DNA of 64,000 bases from Progne subis subis. Its lineage: Eukaryota > Chordata > Aves > Passeriformes > Hirundinidae. The notes below the pieces were generated by a model that was not told where the DNA came from, did no database searches, and saw nothing but the letters and a program-made list of their open reading frames with translations. Below, in pieces: positions 1 to 38,365 of this stretch; the stretch's first letter is position 1; every line of letters begins with the position of its first letter. The stretch lies in NCBI GenBank assembly GCA_022316685.1, contig JAKJHU010000068.1:434001-498000 (forward strand), read 5' to 3'. A program made the position numbers and the translations under genes.

Positions 1-1660
1 GGTGTAGGGGTGTCTTCTTCCAGCTTTGCAGGGTCTGCCTCTTGATAAGACACCAGCAGCCTGCTTAGCTTTTTAAATTTTCCTTTACCTGATTCCAATC
101 TCTCTTTCTCTCTTGAAAAAAACAAAAGGAGAAAAAAAAAAAAAAAAGAACAAAGAATCCAAGCCACCTGGATCTCTGGCTGGTGATCAGAACTTGCACT
201 CCATCGCCATTAACACGCACACTTCTGGTCAGACCTGGTCTCTTTTATAAAGTTACTACAAGACTGCTTTCTACCGGAAAACCGTGAGCTTCCCCTTCCC
301 AGCCCACCCCCTGTGCTCCACTGACTTAATCTTTTACTTATTTGTAGCACAGATTGGTTGTAGCCAAGTGAGAGAAGGAAGGAGGTTTTTTTTTTTTGGG
401 ACATTTGATAATCAATATTTGGGATTATTCAGTAATAACTCTATAAACTTTGCATCCCAGTTCCCTTGAGCTCCTCCTAGAAATCTATGGCAGCATTGCA
501 TGAGTGTTTTTTATATTCAGTCTTCAGGGAGGGAGGTTCTTCTCTTCCTACCCCAAATCTGAGAGCCACCTGGACTATGAAATGATGAAGGCTTAAAGGA
601 TTACAAAATTGTTGCCGGAATCATGACTCCTGCTTTTGAATGAACAGTTTTGAGACATGGAATAATGGAACTTGATGCTTGACTGCTTGTGTAATGGGAT
701 GGAAGGTTTCATATATCGTCAAAGCGTTTCCCTTGCCCAGAGGCTTTTTTGAGAGCCTGAGGATCTCACAGCGAAAGACACAGAACTGCTTTGGTTCTGT
801 AGCACTTTCCCCTGATTAAGTAGCTTTAAGTGAACTTTGTGTCCGCATGTCAGAATTTCTTAGGAGTGGCTAATGGCATCTCTTGTTCTTAGCTAAAACG
901 AAATAAAGGAAGGAAGGTCAGCCCATTGCCCTCTCTCTTAGCCAAGGCTGGCTGCTTTTGAAGCAGATAAAACATCTCATCACTCAGAGCTGGTCAGTCT
1001 GGTTTAGCACCTCTGCTGATAAATGCTGTGGAGACAGGATGAAGGTGGGAGAAGGACACTAAGCTTTATACACAGAAAGACTGGTTGCTTCTTTTTGATG
1101 TTTCACTACTACTCCTCACTGTGTCATGAAAAGAGGCTTCTGGTTTTTTTGGTCTTCTTTTTTTTTTGGAGAACCGTGTATTAAAAATATGGGAAAGAAA
1201 ATAATTCAGTATTAACTAGATGCCAGGTGCCTTGCAGATGTGGAAACACAGCTGGGATTGCTGCCTATTCTCACTCAGTGGCATGTTGGACCGAATGGGT
1301 GCATGTTTCTAGTTTTGGTGGGGGTTTTTTTGTTTTTTTTTGTTTTTTTGTTTTTTTTCTTCCCTTCCCCTTTTCCTCTGTCTTTCCATTTAATTACATC
1401 GTGTGTTTATTTTTTATCTGTTTTATCCTGTTTGTGTGATGAGTTTTAAAAGGAACAAAGTGAACACAATCCTGTTGCTGAATCCTTGGTGTGTGTTTGG
1501 GATGAGGGAGGGAGCATGGAGAAAAGTCCTTCTTAAAAAAAAAAAAAAGGCAAAAAACCCCACAAACCTGAACATGTGTAAAATGCTGTATCATTTATGA
1601 AATATGTATAAAAGAGCAATGTACTTCTGGAACAATAAATAACTCTTCAATTTTTGAATC
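1..1660 (+). other. MCU: probable 3' UTR of MCU (last exon)
   Basis: No coding sequence is recognisable here. The stretch is T-rich, with A runs near 130-145 and 1537-1550 and T runs near 1320-1360, and it ends in a canonical AATAAA. In human and other vertebrates MCU, the pore subunit of the mitochondrial calcium uniporter, lies immediately upstream of OIT3 on the same strand. The 3' UTR call is therefore inferred from synteny plus the poly(A) signal; no MCU protein residue is visible in the window. Confidence 0.4.
1634..1639 (+). terminator. poly(A) signal AATAAA
   Basis: A canonical AATAAA sits in an A/T-rich context and is followed by a T-rich stretch about 15-25 bases downstream. It is the best candidate for the end of the upstream plus-strand gene, presumed MCU. 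Confidence 0.55.
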
Positions 1661-4600
1661 AGTGCTCTTGAATAATGTTATTTTCCCCAGCTGAGAACAG
1701 AATATTCCCTGTATGGGTGCTCTCTCCTGAGTTTCCTCCATTTCTTTTCATTTAGGTTGAGTCTTCTTGACTGACCTTACCTCACCGAGGCCGTGGTGAT
1801 GCAGTTATTAGCTTTCCTGAAGAAGCCTGGATGGAGAGCTGGCTGCCAGGCCTGGCTGCCTAACACAGGGATCTCAGGAGCAGTTGAGGTGGTGAGGTAG
1901 AGATACTCGGTCTAGCAAAGGTTTTTCTTTGTTTGGCCAGCATAGTAACAAGATAAGAATATATACGGGCAGGTAATGCCCAGCAACCCAGAAGAGGTAC
2001 CTGTGATGTCTGTATTTCTATGCTGCACTCAAGTGCTGTTTTGGAGAAAAACTGGAGTGTTAGGCTTCAGTTCCTTTCTTTCTGGGCCCTTGAATGGTTT
2101 GATTTGTTGTGGTGTATGTGATTTGTTCACTTACCTTTAGGAATCAGCCCAGTGTTCTTTGTTCCTAGCTTTATGGGTTATTAGCATGAGATGTTTGGTG
2201 CAGGTTTCCATCATGCCCCATGGACTGCTTAAAAAAAATTACCATTCATGATTAGGTACTTTTTGAAAAAGCCAACTCTTGTGTTTTTCAAAGCTGGCGG
2301 GGAAGGGCTGTTTGTTGTCACCTACCTTTAATCACTGCTGACAGGCCTCCTTCCTCTAAGCAGCCCTTGGTCTGCTGCTGTCCCCAGGGGATCTTCTGCC
2401 ACCTTTAGGTTAAATTGTTTGGCTCAGTTGTATAAGAATTTGTCCATTTTGGCATCCAGGAGACTTCGTGACGTCTTAGCACCACTGTCTCTGTCTTGAA
2501 AGCAAGAAGATGCTGTTCCGAAAACTGTTCCTGCACGTGCTTTAATGTTGTTCTAGAGATGGTGTGGGTAAACTAAAATGCCTACAGTTGTTCCCTGAAA
2601 TCCACAAGCCTTCCACTCCAGTCTCAGTGCCTTGGAATGCTAAAACTGAAGGGAAAGGCGGGGTTTGTTTGCTCTCCTGATCCCCACCCCGTTGTATATC
2701 AGCACCAACACAGTCTTTTGCGGCAGCTCTTTCCCCTTTGGGAGCCAGACAGGTGACGGGGTCCTGTCCCCCTGGCAGCACTGGCAGAGCAGGCAGTGCT
2801 GCCTGTGTTTTCATGTACCACTGCACTCCTCAGCCCTGGTGAGGGAGAAGCAGCAGGGTGCATTGCAGTGCTCGGGTGCTGATTTCTCTACCAATTCTGT
2901 CATTCTTTTGATTAACGTCTTGTGTGAGGGAACTTTCAAATAAATGTATGACCAGTTCAAAGTTTCCTGGAGAACTGCATTAAGTTCCCTTTGCCACACC
3001 TGTGAGGCTTTACCTTGCAGGCCCCTTCAGGGAAGGTGTTCATGGCCCTTCTTTCCTGAAGAGCAAATAAGAAACCCTTTTTCTTTCCCCTTGTAATCCT
3101 TCCTGCCTGGCAGGCATCAGTGTTGATCATCTTGCTTCAAGTTTTTATGCTTCTGTATTGGCTTTAAGAGAGTTTGCATGATGCTCTGAAGCTGCTGTTG
3201 GCTGTCAGACCATGGCACTGAGCCAGCTATGTGAAGCTGGCCAAGCTGTCCTGTCTTTGAGCCAGTGGACCAATTTCTTCTATAGCCCCTGAGTTTTTGT
3301 GTCTGTGTGGAGTTATAAAAGCACACTTCTTTCCTCTGTGCCCCATCGTATAGCTTAATTTTCCCAGAGGAAGGAGATTTTTATATTTTAATGAGGTATT
3401 CTACCTATCCCAAGAGATGCTAATTTTTCCTTTTAAAAACCCCATCAGACTTATTTTCTTTACTGACATTAAAGGGGTGAAAAGTAAAATCCAGTAATGA
3501 AAATTAGACTTGCAGTATACCTAAGTCCTGAAGCAGGGGAGAAGCCGCTCTTAAGTTGTGCTGCTGTGGCTCTGAGGGCTCTTAAAAGATGAGTACTATT
3601 CTCTTTCTGCCCCTAACTAGTTTTGCAGTTGTTCATGTGCTGTCCATGTCCTTAATTCCTCCATCTGAAAATGGAGGAGCATGGAAAATATGCTGGGTTT
3701 GTAGGACCTGTGGAAAAACACTCAAAACACCAAGTTCTGTGTCATAGTGCTCCACTAAGGGAAAGGAAACAACTGCTGCTCTTCACCAGGAGTGAGGTAC
3801 TTGCCTGATTTTAATGGGTTCTTGATGTTGCACTTGTGTTGAATTTGCCCATACTTCATTTGGCTTGTGCTCCCTCCCCGATCTCCACAGCCTTTCCCGC
3901 TGGCTCTGAGTCCTGGAACAAGTTGTTTACAGCAACAAGGGCTATCTCAAAATCCTTGACTTTGCAATCCATCTCAGCTGCCTGTCAGGGCTTATTGTGA
4001 ATGTACATCCTCCAATCAATCCTAGACAAGGGAGCCCGTCCTGTGTGCCAGGTCCTCCCTCTCTGCGGCAGGAAATGCTGATTAGCTCTTCCTCCTGCTC
4101 CTTCTAGGCAGGTTGCAGGTTCCTGCACCCAGAGATGTGCTTCGGACACCTCCCAGGCGTTGGTGTGTCCTGAGAGGTGGCTCTAGCAAAGCCAAGATTA
4201 CCCCAGCAAATGCCAAAGCATTTTTATTCATGAGTCCATTACAAACTGTATGAGGCTTTCCATCCCAGCCAATGCTTTGAAGAATTTGAGTTCCTTGTGT
4301 GAGGATGGTAAAGCCCTGCGGAGATCACTGGGAGGGACAAGAAGGGTGGTTGTCACTTGCAAAATGAGCATTTTTCATGTGTTAAGAACAGATATGTACA
4401 GGCTTCGTAGCAGGTTTAGAAAATCCCTCTTGGGATTTTCAAAATAAAATCCCTGCCCTCTATTTTAATTTTGCCTTCCTTCTTCATATTTTTTAAGCAA
4501 TACTGGTGACTTCTTTCAAGAGTCAAGTTTCCAACTTGAGCCTGGTTCTTTTTGGGATGTTGGGTGTATCAGTCTCTGGGGTGTACATGTGGAGGTCAGG

Positions 4601-7600
4601 AACAATATTATTTGCTGGAGAGTGCAGGTCCTACAAATTGCACTACTGGAATTGTGTCTCTCCCAGAGCATCTACTTGCAAGGAGATTTTTTTGTTTGGG
4701 CTTTTTCCCCTCCGTTTATCCTCTCGGGAGTAATTTACAGCTCCCGTAGGCATAGACTGTTTGTGGGGGAATCGGAGCTCTGAATATTACCCAAATCAAC
4801 TTTCAAAGAGAAGGTGCTGATAGAAGAGTTGCCTCTGGTGCTTCTTCCCAGAAATGTTAAGAGGTAGTAGACTGTTTTCTCTAGCTTGAGACCACTTCGT
4901 TCAACTCGATGTTATGGTGATTTAGGATAGTGTCATCTCTGGGAATGCTGGGGCATCTCCATCCATTTTTGAGACATTGATAGAGCCTGTAGGTGATACC
5001 TTTGAGGCTCCAACTTGTGATGCTGCACTTAATTTCTCTGTGTTAATTGTTGGCTCTCAGTCACTGACATGTTCCTGTCAAAACCTTGTTATAATAGCTC
5101 GTATAGCAGCTACAAAACAAAAGCAGGTGGTGAAGAGATGGTTCAGAGAGCTGTACACACCTGTGACACAAACAGAGCATTTCATTCAGGCTTGTCAGTT
5201 TTATTTACCTGGCATCATAAGTATGAACCCGCCTCTCAATGAAAGTGGCAAAATAGAAATTCCTGTGGCTTGCTGTATTATTGTCTAATTTTAGTTTCTC
5301 TTCTGGGAATTCACATAATCACCTCTTCAGGGTTATCTGCCCTGATAGCTTTGTGTAGTGAATCTGTTCTCTTTTCCTGTTGTTGGAAAAACCTTTCTGG
5401 TACTGCACAGCTATCACCACAATAGAGCCACAAGAATTTATATTCTTTTTTCCTTATGAGAGCAACAACAGTAATTTATTTGGTGGGGTTTTTTTTAGTT
5501 ATTCCCTAGAGTCATTCACCACTGAAAAAAGACTCCTGTGCTGGGGTGGAGTAGAGCAGTGTATTGCATTTCACTCTCAGGGGCACACTGAACAAAGAGA
5601 GGCCATTGAGAATTTTCTGTAATGTACAGTCCCAGCAAGACAGACGAGCGCCCAACTCCCTGTCTTGTACAAATTCGACATGTAAATAATGGAGCCACTT
5701 TTTTCCTGTGGGATTTGAAGCTTGGTGTCATTTCTTAGGCTAACCTTGCCACAGAAATGCAGGATGCCAAGGGAATGGGGAAATGCTCACCCTTGCCTGA
5801 TTGTGTGATTACTGCAGGCATAGCTGTGCTCATTGCTGATGGAAAGCTCTTGGGGTGGAGTGAGAGGGAAGAGCCTTTTCTGGGTTTGCTGTAGTAAAGA
5901 ACACATTTAAGTGCGCTGCATCCAGAGCTTGTGGCTGTCAACTGTGACTCATCCCAGTTTGGTTTGAACTAATCAGGAGAGGTTCTCAATTACTCAGTTT
6001 TGCATCAAAATTAATTCTGTAATGTTGGGACTGGTTTGTTTTTTTGAGATGAGAGATTGTAAGAGTACTGTAGAGAAGTGTCTTTACTTGCCTTGTTTGA
6101 TAATCTCACTGCAGTGGTCAGGCTGTGTGACCAGGAGTGGCAAGGGCCTCTGTGTAGTCTAGGAACAGCTCATTTCCCTGTGGGACACCAGTCTTTCATT
6201 TTGACTGATGTTCCCATTGTAGCTCTGCTCCAAGCACTCCTCTACAATCTGTGCTCGGAAGGGTCAGTGGTGCTCCTTTGGCCACTATTTCCTGCAGTTA
6301 AGGCTCCTTAGCCAGTGTTTTCTGTCTAGGGGGAGCCATGGACTATGACTTGTGGAAGAAGCACAGATAACAAGCACCCATCTGTTCTTCTTTTCCATCC
6401 CTTCAGGATGTCCGGGTGTCCCTGGTTAGAATTCTTCTCTGGATAAGATAGTGGAGGTGTCACTGTGGGGCAGTTAGGGCAGAAAACAATAGCAGGTCAA
6501 GACTAAAAAACAAGATTGATCAGTTAGTACATCTCTGCTGTCAGTAAGGGGCAGAGCTGCTCTGGGGAGGTCAAGGCTGGAGCGGTAGCCCACGTCCCTT
6601 CTCTCTGATAAACTTCCAGGAGAGCAATCACACTCGCTCTTCTGGAAGTGTGGCGTCAGAAGCTCTACTGAGAGGAAGGCTACAAGAGCTACAGCCAGTG
6701 CAAGGACTTCCAAGCCTCTGTCCCTTGAGTGGTGGCTCTTCCTTGGCTCAGTGAGATGTTCCAGTACTTGTTTTTCTGTATTTACTTTGTTGTTCAGCTC
6801 CAGCCAGTGTCTTTGATGGGTGAGTAAAGAGGCATTGACGTATTTCTGTTTGCTGTCTCTAAGGTTCACAGTGAGCTTTGGTGTTCTTAGGTGAAAGACT
6901 GGAAGGTGGGAGAACTATCCCTTTTCTCTGAAGGTGATATGAAATTTCTTCCAGTTGGAAAGATCCTTCTGTTGCAGAGCGTGTAAGTTTCCCATACTGG
7001 GAGAATCTCCATTGCTAAGGAACTGTGGGGTTTTCCCCTCCCTTTGGAGAACAGACTCTAGACATTATAGTGCCTTTTCACATGCTTCCTTGACAAATCT
7101 GAGCTGAATTTAGTGCCATAATGCAGTGCTGCTCCCTTTATTGCTTAGTTGTGCTGGAGCAGAGACCTCCAGTTACACACTGCACCCAGGATTAATCTCT
7201 GCAGAATGAGGGGCTCAGCAGTGCTCGCTGGAGCCTGATCTGCTACCGTGTCAGCCAGAGAACAAATGATAGCACTGAGCGTACAAGTGGAAGGGCTTTG
7301 CTTTGTAGCTAATGCTTGTCAGCCTCAATTGTTTAGGCCACGCAAGAAACATTGAGAAGGAAAAGAATTGAGCCAAGAAAAACGAAAAATAGTGAGCTGG
7401 AGAGAATTATTCATCTAGTGCAAACCCCCAAGTTTGTTGTTTGGGGAGAAGAGGTGATCAGTCGCTTCTCTGTTTTTGTGGAACGTTTTTCTTAAAAACT
7501 CAATTGAATCAATTAAAATTAAAAAACTGCTGCCGAAGACCGCTTGGTGTCTGCAGAGGGGCTGGTGTGGGGCAGCACTGGCAGTCCAAAGGTGGCTGTG

Positions 7601-8744
7601 AGCATCTGAGTGTTTCAAAGAGCACTGCCTGTTTTTTCTGCTGGTTTGCTTCCCCCTCTCTCCTGCCAGAAGCTCTCAGGGGAGTGAAGGATGTGAGGGA
7701 ATGCTACCTCAATTCCCCTGATGTGCTTTCCTCTAGCTCCCTCTGAGCTGCTGCATATTCATCTTGCTAAATTTGTCTTTAAATTATCTTCTGGATGTTT
7801 AGGAGACAATGTACTCTCTAGATGAGCATTCCCAGAGTCTGTCTACAAACGGTATTTCATAATTGCATGAAAGCTAATGAGAGTGTTGGTATTTTTAGTG
7901 CTGCCCAGCTGGGAAGCTGAGAGGGCATTGCTGCTTCATCTTGTTTGGCTTTTAACAACACAAAAACCTTTTCATCTTAGTGACTCACCCTAAGGCCACA
8001 CCAAATCTTCTTGTGGAAACCAAGGGAATTACACTGAGGGAAGCCCAGAGGAAGCTCCGTTCAGGACCTATCTTTTCCTTCTGGGAGAAGCCAAACCAAC
8101 TTTTGCAGAACGAGATTTACAATGCTGCTGCTGTCTGTGGGTATGGGCAGGCAAGCAGAGGCAGGTGAAAAGGAGAGCTCACAAGGGAATGCCTGGTGAA
8201 CCCCATCAGAGATTCTCTGCTGCATTCCCCTCTCTGCTGCTCAGGAGAACGAGGTTGGCTGTGGTGGCAGTGAATCAGCTCCTCTGTGTATCTTTGAATT
8301 GTGGCACTAGAGATTCCTTCATAACCCAGATCCACACTCCCCTGTGCCAGCTCTGCAGCACTCCTGGCTCTGGCAGCTGCTCCTGCCTTTTATGCTGGAT
8401 TTGAGACCAAGCAAAAAACGTGTCTGTGGCTGAGGAAGGCATGAGAGATGTTATATTTGTGAGATGTTTCTACGAGGTAGCGCATCTCTGGGACAGATAT
8501 TTACAGAGGACACAGCTAAATAAGAGTGGCTTGAAGTCTCTTCTCTGAAGCACTTGTAGCTCCCGCTTTAAAGTCAGTGAAACAAATCAAAATAAGGAAC
8601 CTGGATTGTTTATGTTTCTAATAGAAAGAGCATAGTATTCCTCCCTCACCCAAACTCCATCACACTATTGTCAAAACAAAGCAGCACAGCTTTAGAACTT
8701 CAAAAGAAATGTGTTGTGGAAAATTGAAGCTGATCTACTTCAAG
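1661..8744. other. intergenic region between presumed MCU end and OIT3
   Basis: No exon, RNA gene or clear transposon is recognised. Open reading frames here are short (at most about 130 codons), overlap on both strands and match nothing known. The OIT3 promoter must lie toward the right end. A FOXA-like TGTTTAT at 8607-8613 is the only liver-type motif noticed, and it is weak on its own. Confidence 0.5.
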
Positions 8745-33955
<25,211 letters not shown>

Positions 33956-34420
33956 CACCCGCCCTCTGGAACAGCATCCCTTGCCTTCCTTATCACTGCC
34001 TCCTGTTGTGGTTGTTTGAGAAATGAGAGGTATTTGTTAGAGCTCCACTTGAACCTCAGGACTCGTTTCCTTAACTCCGTGGTGATTATTTGTGAAGTAT
34101 TTTGGGCCCACAAGGCAGCCCTTGGAATGTGAACCGGACTGCAGAACAGTTTGGCTTTATCTGCAGTTCTCCCCAACAACCCTTCAGCTGAAGGGACCCT
34201 GTTTCTTCGTGGGCCAGAAGTGTTAGCCAACTTTGCCTTTCCCCACATCCACCTACAGGGCCCAGGACTGTTTGTCCTTGACTAAACAAATGTTATCCAA
34301 GCCCTTCTTGCATCAGACAGTACAAATAGTATCGTAGCTGAGTGTGTTTGCTGTGCAGCTCTGTGAGTGATGGTGAAGCTTTTGGGTGACTGTTAATAAA
34401 AACATGTATAAAATATATCT
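33956..34420 (+). other. OIT3: OIT3 3' UTR
   Basis: The stretch from the stop codon to about 20 bases past the AATAAA at 34395-34400. Continuous with the last exon. Confidence 0.75.
34395..34400 (+). terminator. OIT3: OIT3 poly(A) signal AATAAA
   Basis: The first canonical AATAAA after the OIT3 stop, about 440 bases downstream and followed by a GT/T-rich element (CATCATGTGTAAGTTCC). Confidence 0.75.
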
Positions 34421-37400
34421 CATCATGTGTAAGTTCCTTGGAGCAATGCAATTGTCATTACAGGCAGCTAAAGCTCAGATCTATCACAGGCACATTTAAA
34501 TGTGATTTTACATAGCAAAAGGTATTTAATGCGATTTGATTTTTTAGTGGCTTTAGATAATTGCATGAAGTTTAATAGTGTTTTGTCCTGTTAAGTGTAT
34601 CATTATTCTTCTCCCTCTTCTCCCACCACCAAAAACGCCTTTCCTAAGTGCTATAGCACCTTGATTGTAAGAGAAACACCATTAAACATCTATAAACAGT
34701 CCCCTCCCACGTGTGCTGCTACCAAGTGTTTGTTTGGAAGTTGTAATGCATTGCCCTGGTTAGAGAGGCTGTGGTTCCAGCTAAGGATTAGAGGAATGCA
34801 CGTTAATTATTTATAGCAGTCATTGGTAATGTGGGCAGTTCTCAGGACAGGGCTGTTCCCAGTGACCCTGGTGACAGGAGACATGGCACCATTGTCTGAG
34901 TGGCCGTGGCAGGGGGCACAATTACTGGTGATGGTGGTGGTATCATGGTTGTCAAGAGTCTTTTTGGGCTCTAAAGCTCCTTCCAAAGAAAATATAATGG
35001 ATGTGATTAGCTCAGGCTCCTCTGGGGCTTCACCGAGCTGTGTGTGGTAAAGTAGTAGGAATGTGGGATGGAAGTGAGGAAGCACATTCAGCAGCGAAGG
35101 ACAAGGTAGGACAGGCAGGGCTGGAGGATGAGAAAGAAAGATCCATCTCCATCAGTGGCAGTGGCATTGCAGTGCATTCCCAAGGTTTTCTTCAAGGAGC
35201 TTCTCAGTGTGCAGCTCTGTCCTGTGTGGTTGGAGGTCTGCTGGAATCCCCCCAACCTTCATCACCCATGTTCTGCTTTGCTTGGAGCAGCCAAATTGCT
35301 GCAAAAGCCAAAATTCGCTGCTGCTTTCAAATGGAAGGGGAATCCATTTGAAGGGGCCATTTAGAAGGAAGTCACAAATCACCTCAAACATTTCAACCTA
35401 TTTCACAGATTTATTTGTTCTGGCAAGTGAGATTCCAGTGAAGAATGAACATTTAATGGCTGAGAGTTTAATAAGTTTTCTAAATAGCTTCACGGCTGCT
35501 TTTCCAATCTTGGAAATACATGTGTATGTTAGAGTAAACAAAAATATTTCTATGATGGTAAGTAGGTATAAACGGAAAAACACTTTTCCTGTGTTGTCTA
35601 ACCGTATGTGAAAGGAAAAGAAAGAAAAAAAGTTTCTCCTAGGATTGCTGTTCTGCTGACTCACATCTGCATTAGGACCACAGGGTTAGTTCCCCACTGT
35701 CACTTTTTTGTTCAGGCAGCCTCCGCTAAATATATTTGTTTTGATAAAACAAGAGCTGGGTAATGAAATTAATTACCTTATTCCTTCTGGAGAATCAGCT
35801 GCTCTTGTTTGTTCATATGGAAAGGATGTGGGAGGAGTGATGGAGGGAGAAGTTCCTTTCCTGGCTTATTTCAGTTATTGGGCACATTATTTGGTTCCTC
35901 CTGACAAATCCATGTGAAACAGCTTTTCCACTCTGCGGCTGAAAACAATCCTGCCAATGCACAAAGTGAAGAAGAAGCCACGGGATGAGCAAAGTGATGT
36001 CTTTGTGTCCAGAACAGGGTGGAATTGAAGATGACCTAAGGTTCATGCAGAAACCTGGAGAATCCTGTGATAGCTACTTCCATGGGTGTACATCACTGGA
36101 TAGGAGGAGTGGCATGGAGGGGAAGCAATTTTTAGTTTGGATGCAGTTTTACTGGAGTTCATGTGCTGGTTTGCTCCTACACAGGATTGTCTGGTGCTTT
36201 GCCAGAGTCACTGCCATCACTTGAAGCTTCAAATACTTCCTTGAAGAGCTGCTGCTGGGGTTTTTCAGATTACCTCAGTGAAAAATGAACTTATTCAGTA
36301 GCTGCCCTGCCTGTGGCAGTCTCTAGGGTTTCTCCCTGCTTTCAGGGAGAAATTATGATTTATGTTAGTGATGTCTCCAGTGCATCAGTGTCTGGGTGCA
36401 GAAATTTTGTTCACAACTCTTTGATTTCTCCAGTGTGTGTCATCAGCCTTCCAGCAGTTGCTTGGCTTTAATCTGGTATCACTTGAACTGTAAAATAAAT
36501 TAAGATATTTGCCATCCAGTCAGCTACTGAACATAGACAATACAGGTATTTTAATTTATTTTTTGTCATTTAATCATAAGAGTGTATTCACATTTAAACC
36601 TGGGCACAGGCACCATTTCACTAACAAAATACAAGGTTTGCGAAGTGTCTGGAACGAGGAATGTTTCCTTCCCATTCCTAGCCAAAATTGTGTTTCTTAG
36701 CTGGGTTATCCAAGGTTATCTGTCCAGCCTCGTGCTCTGACAGAACAGTGAACCTTGGCAATGCAGAGTTCCCTCTCTGGTGGCATTAGCCCAGCTAGGA
36801 AAAGCTGTCATTACATCTGATTAGTGTTGAACTCCTCTTTGATGGAAAACATCCCAGTACACCCCACACAGTCACTTCCATTTTCCTGATCTGGATACCA
36901 GCTGGCTCTTGTCGTTCCAGCCCACTTGGGGCCAGCTGAGCGTCTCATTGCTGTTCACTGTGAGGCAAAGATGACTGGTAGGAACGGGAATACAGGGCTT
37001 GAATAATTTATAGCTCCATGCATATATTTTCAACCTATTTAAACTGAAAGAAAAGCAACCAAGACTGACTTCCACTCTTGTTAAATCACCCTTTTGCAGC
37101 CTTCTCTGTGGCCAGATGGAAGAACATAACTATAAATATGTTTGCAGGAGCCGCTGAAATATTTACACGGCATGCACGCATCCAGTAGCAACTTCCTTCC
37201 AGCAAGAAACCCAGCTGAAAGGTGTCTGCCAATGTTCTATGGAGGCAAAATGCCATGCACCACTTCCAATTCTGGTTTTGCATGCAACAAAAGCTCCCCA
37301 TAACAGATGGGAGTATTAACCACATTTTAGAAGGAATGGGGTCTGAGGCTGCTGATAGCAGCCCCGCAGAGGAAGTCACCTGACAGATGAGCCTCCAGAA

Positions 37401-38246
37401 TTTGGAATATCTCATCCAAGGCCACTGTGAGCCTCCTGTTTCCCTCATGCAAAAGATGGAGGTGGATACCCAGCCATTTTGTGTAAAAAGGGATCCTAAG
37501 GGCAAAGCTTTGTTGAATGCTATAGGAGAAAAGTAATTAAATAGATGTGCCAGATGACACTGGCAAAGAAAAGTGGCTTCCTCTCCTGAGACTGGGGGAG
37601 AGGGCTGTGATTTCACATTGATAAATGGTGGGCTTTGGTCCCGAATATCAATTGCGTACCACAAACAGCTCGAGCCCTTCTCCTTAACTCATGCTTAGGA
37701 AATCTTCAGATGTCTAAAATCAGTTTAGGATCCACCAAGTATTTAAATATGCAGGATAAAAAGGGTCAGGAATGGGTGTGAGCAATGTACTGAAAGCAAA
37801 TTACCCCTCTTCAGTCTGTCACCAGTGGTGCAAAAATGTAAAGAGCATATCCATGGACTATGAATTTCACAGGGCTTGCAGAAACCTCATGCCTTGCGCT
37901 GCAAATTAGAGAGTTGCAGGCTGGGAGGTGGTAACAAGTGTGTATTTAAGGTAAGTCCAGCGTCTATAACCAGCACTGCATCCTGCTTTTCTCTCCTGCT
38001 GGGTCCGTGGAGAGAGCTGGCACAGGCTCCTGCTGGCTGGTGGACTTGGGAAGGGGCGGTGGGGCTGTTGAGCTGCATCTGCAGCAGGCACAGCTGCCCT
38101 CTGTTCGTGGGCTGGCTGCCTCTGCCCAGAGGCTGGCGTGCTTTGGCCCGGGTCCCCACGCCGTGCTGGGCCCGAGGGCTGACAGCAGTCACCGTGTTGG
38201 AGAGGGACGCTGGCAGCGGCTCACGGACACCGGGCGCCGCTCCTCC
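34421..38246. other. intergenic region between the converging OIT3 and PLA2G12B
   Basis: 3.8 kb between the 3' ends of two convergent genes; it must include the PLA2G12B 3' UTR at its right end. A TTTATT near 36555 (AATAAA on the minus strand) is one possible end signal, uncertain. Frames up to 192 codons (37086-37664, minus) are not supported by any recognisable protein. Confidence 0.5.
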
Positions 38247-38365
38247 TCACAGTTCATCCCGCTCTTCCTCGCTGCAAATACAGGCGCTCCTCTGGCTGTT
38301 CATGAAGGGCCGGCAGCCCAGGGTCCAGACGGCGTTGAACACCGTGTCTGCCATGGATTCACAGG
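38247..38365 (-). CDS. PLA2G12B: PLA2G12B exon 4, C-terminus
   Basis: The acceptor is TCCACAG; the stop TGA occupies 38247-38249. It encodes [29 protein letters not shown] and the acidic end EEERDEL. Confidence 0.93.

Noticed and set aside
8122..8164. Alternative OIT3 exon 1 with donor after 8164
   Set aside because: The phase and total length (545 residues) fit, but the hydrophobic core is only about seven residues and includes glycines; kept only as a rival.
37086..37664. 192-codon minus-strand frame downstream of PLA2G12B
   Set aside because: No recognisable domain, no splice or promoter context; it lies in the convergent intergenic region and is probably chance.
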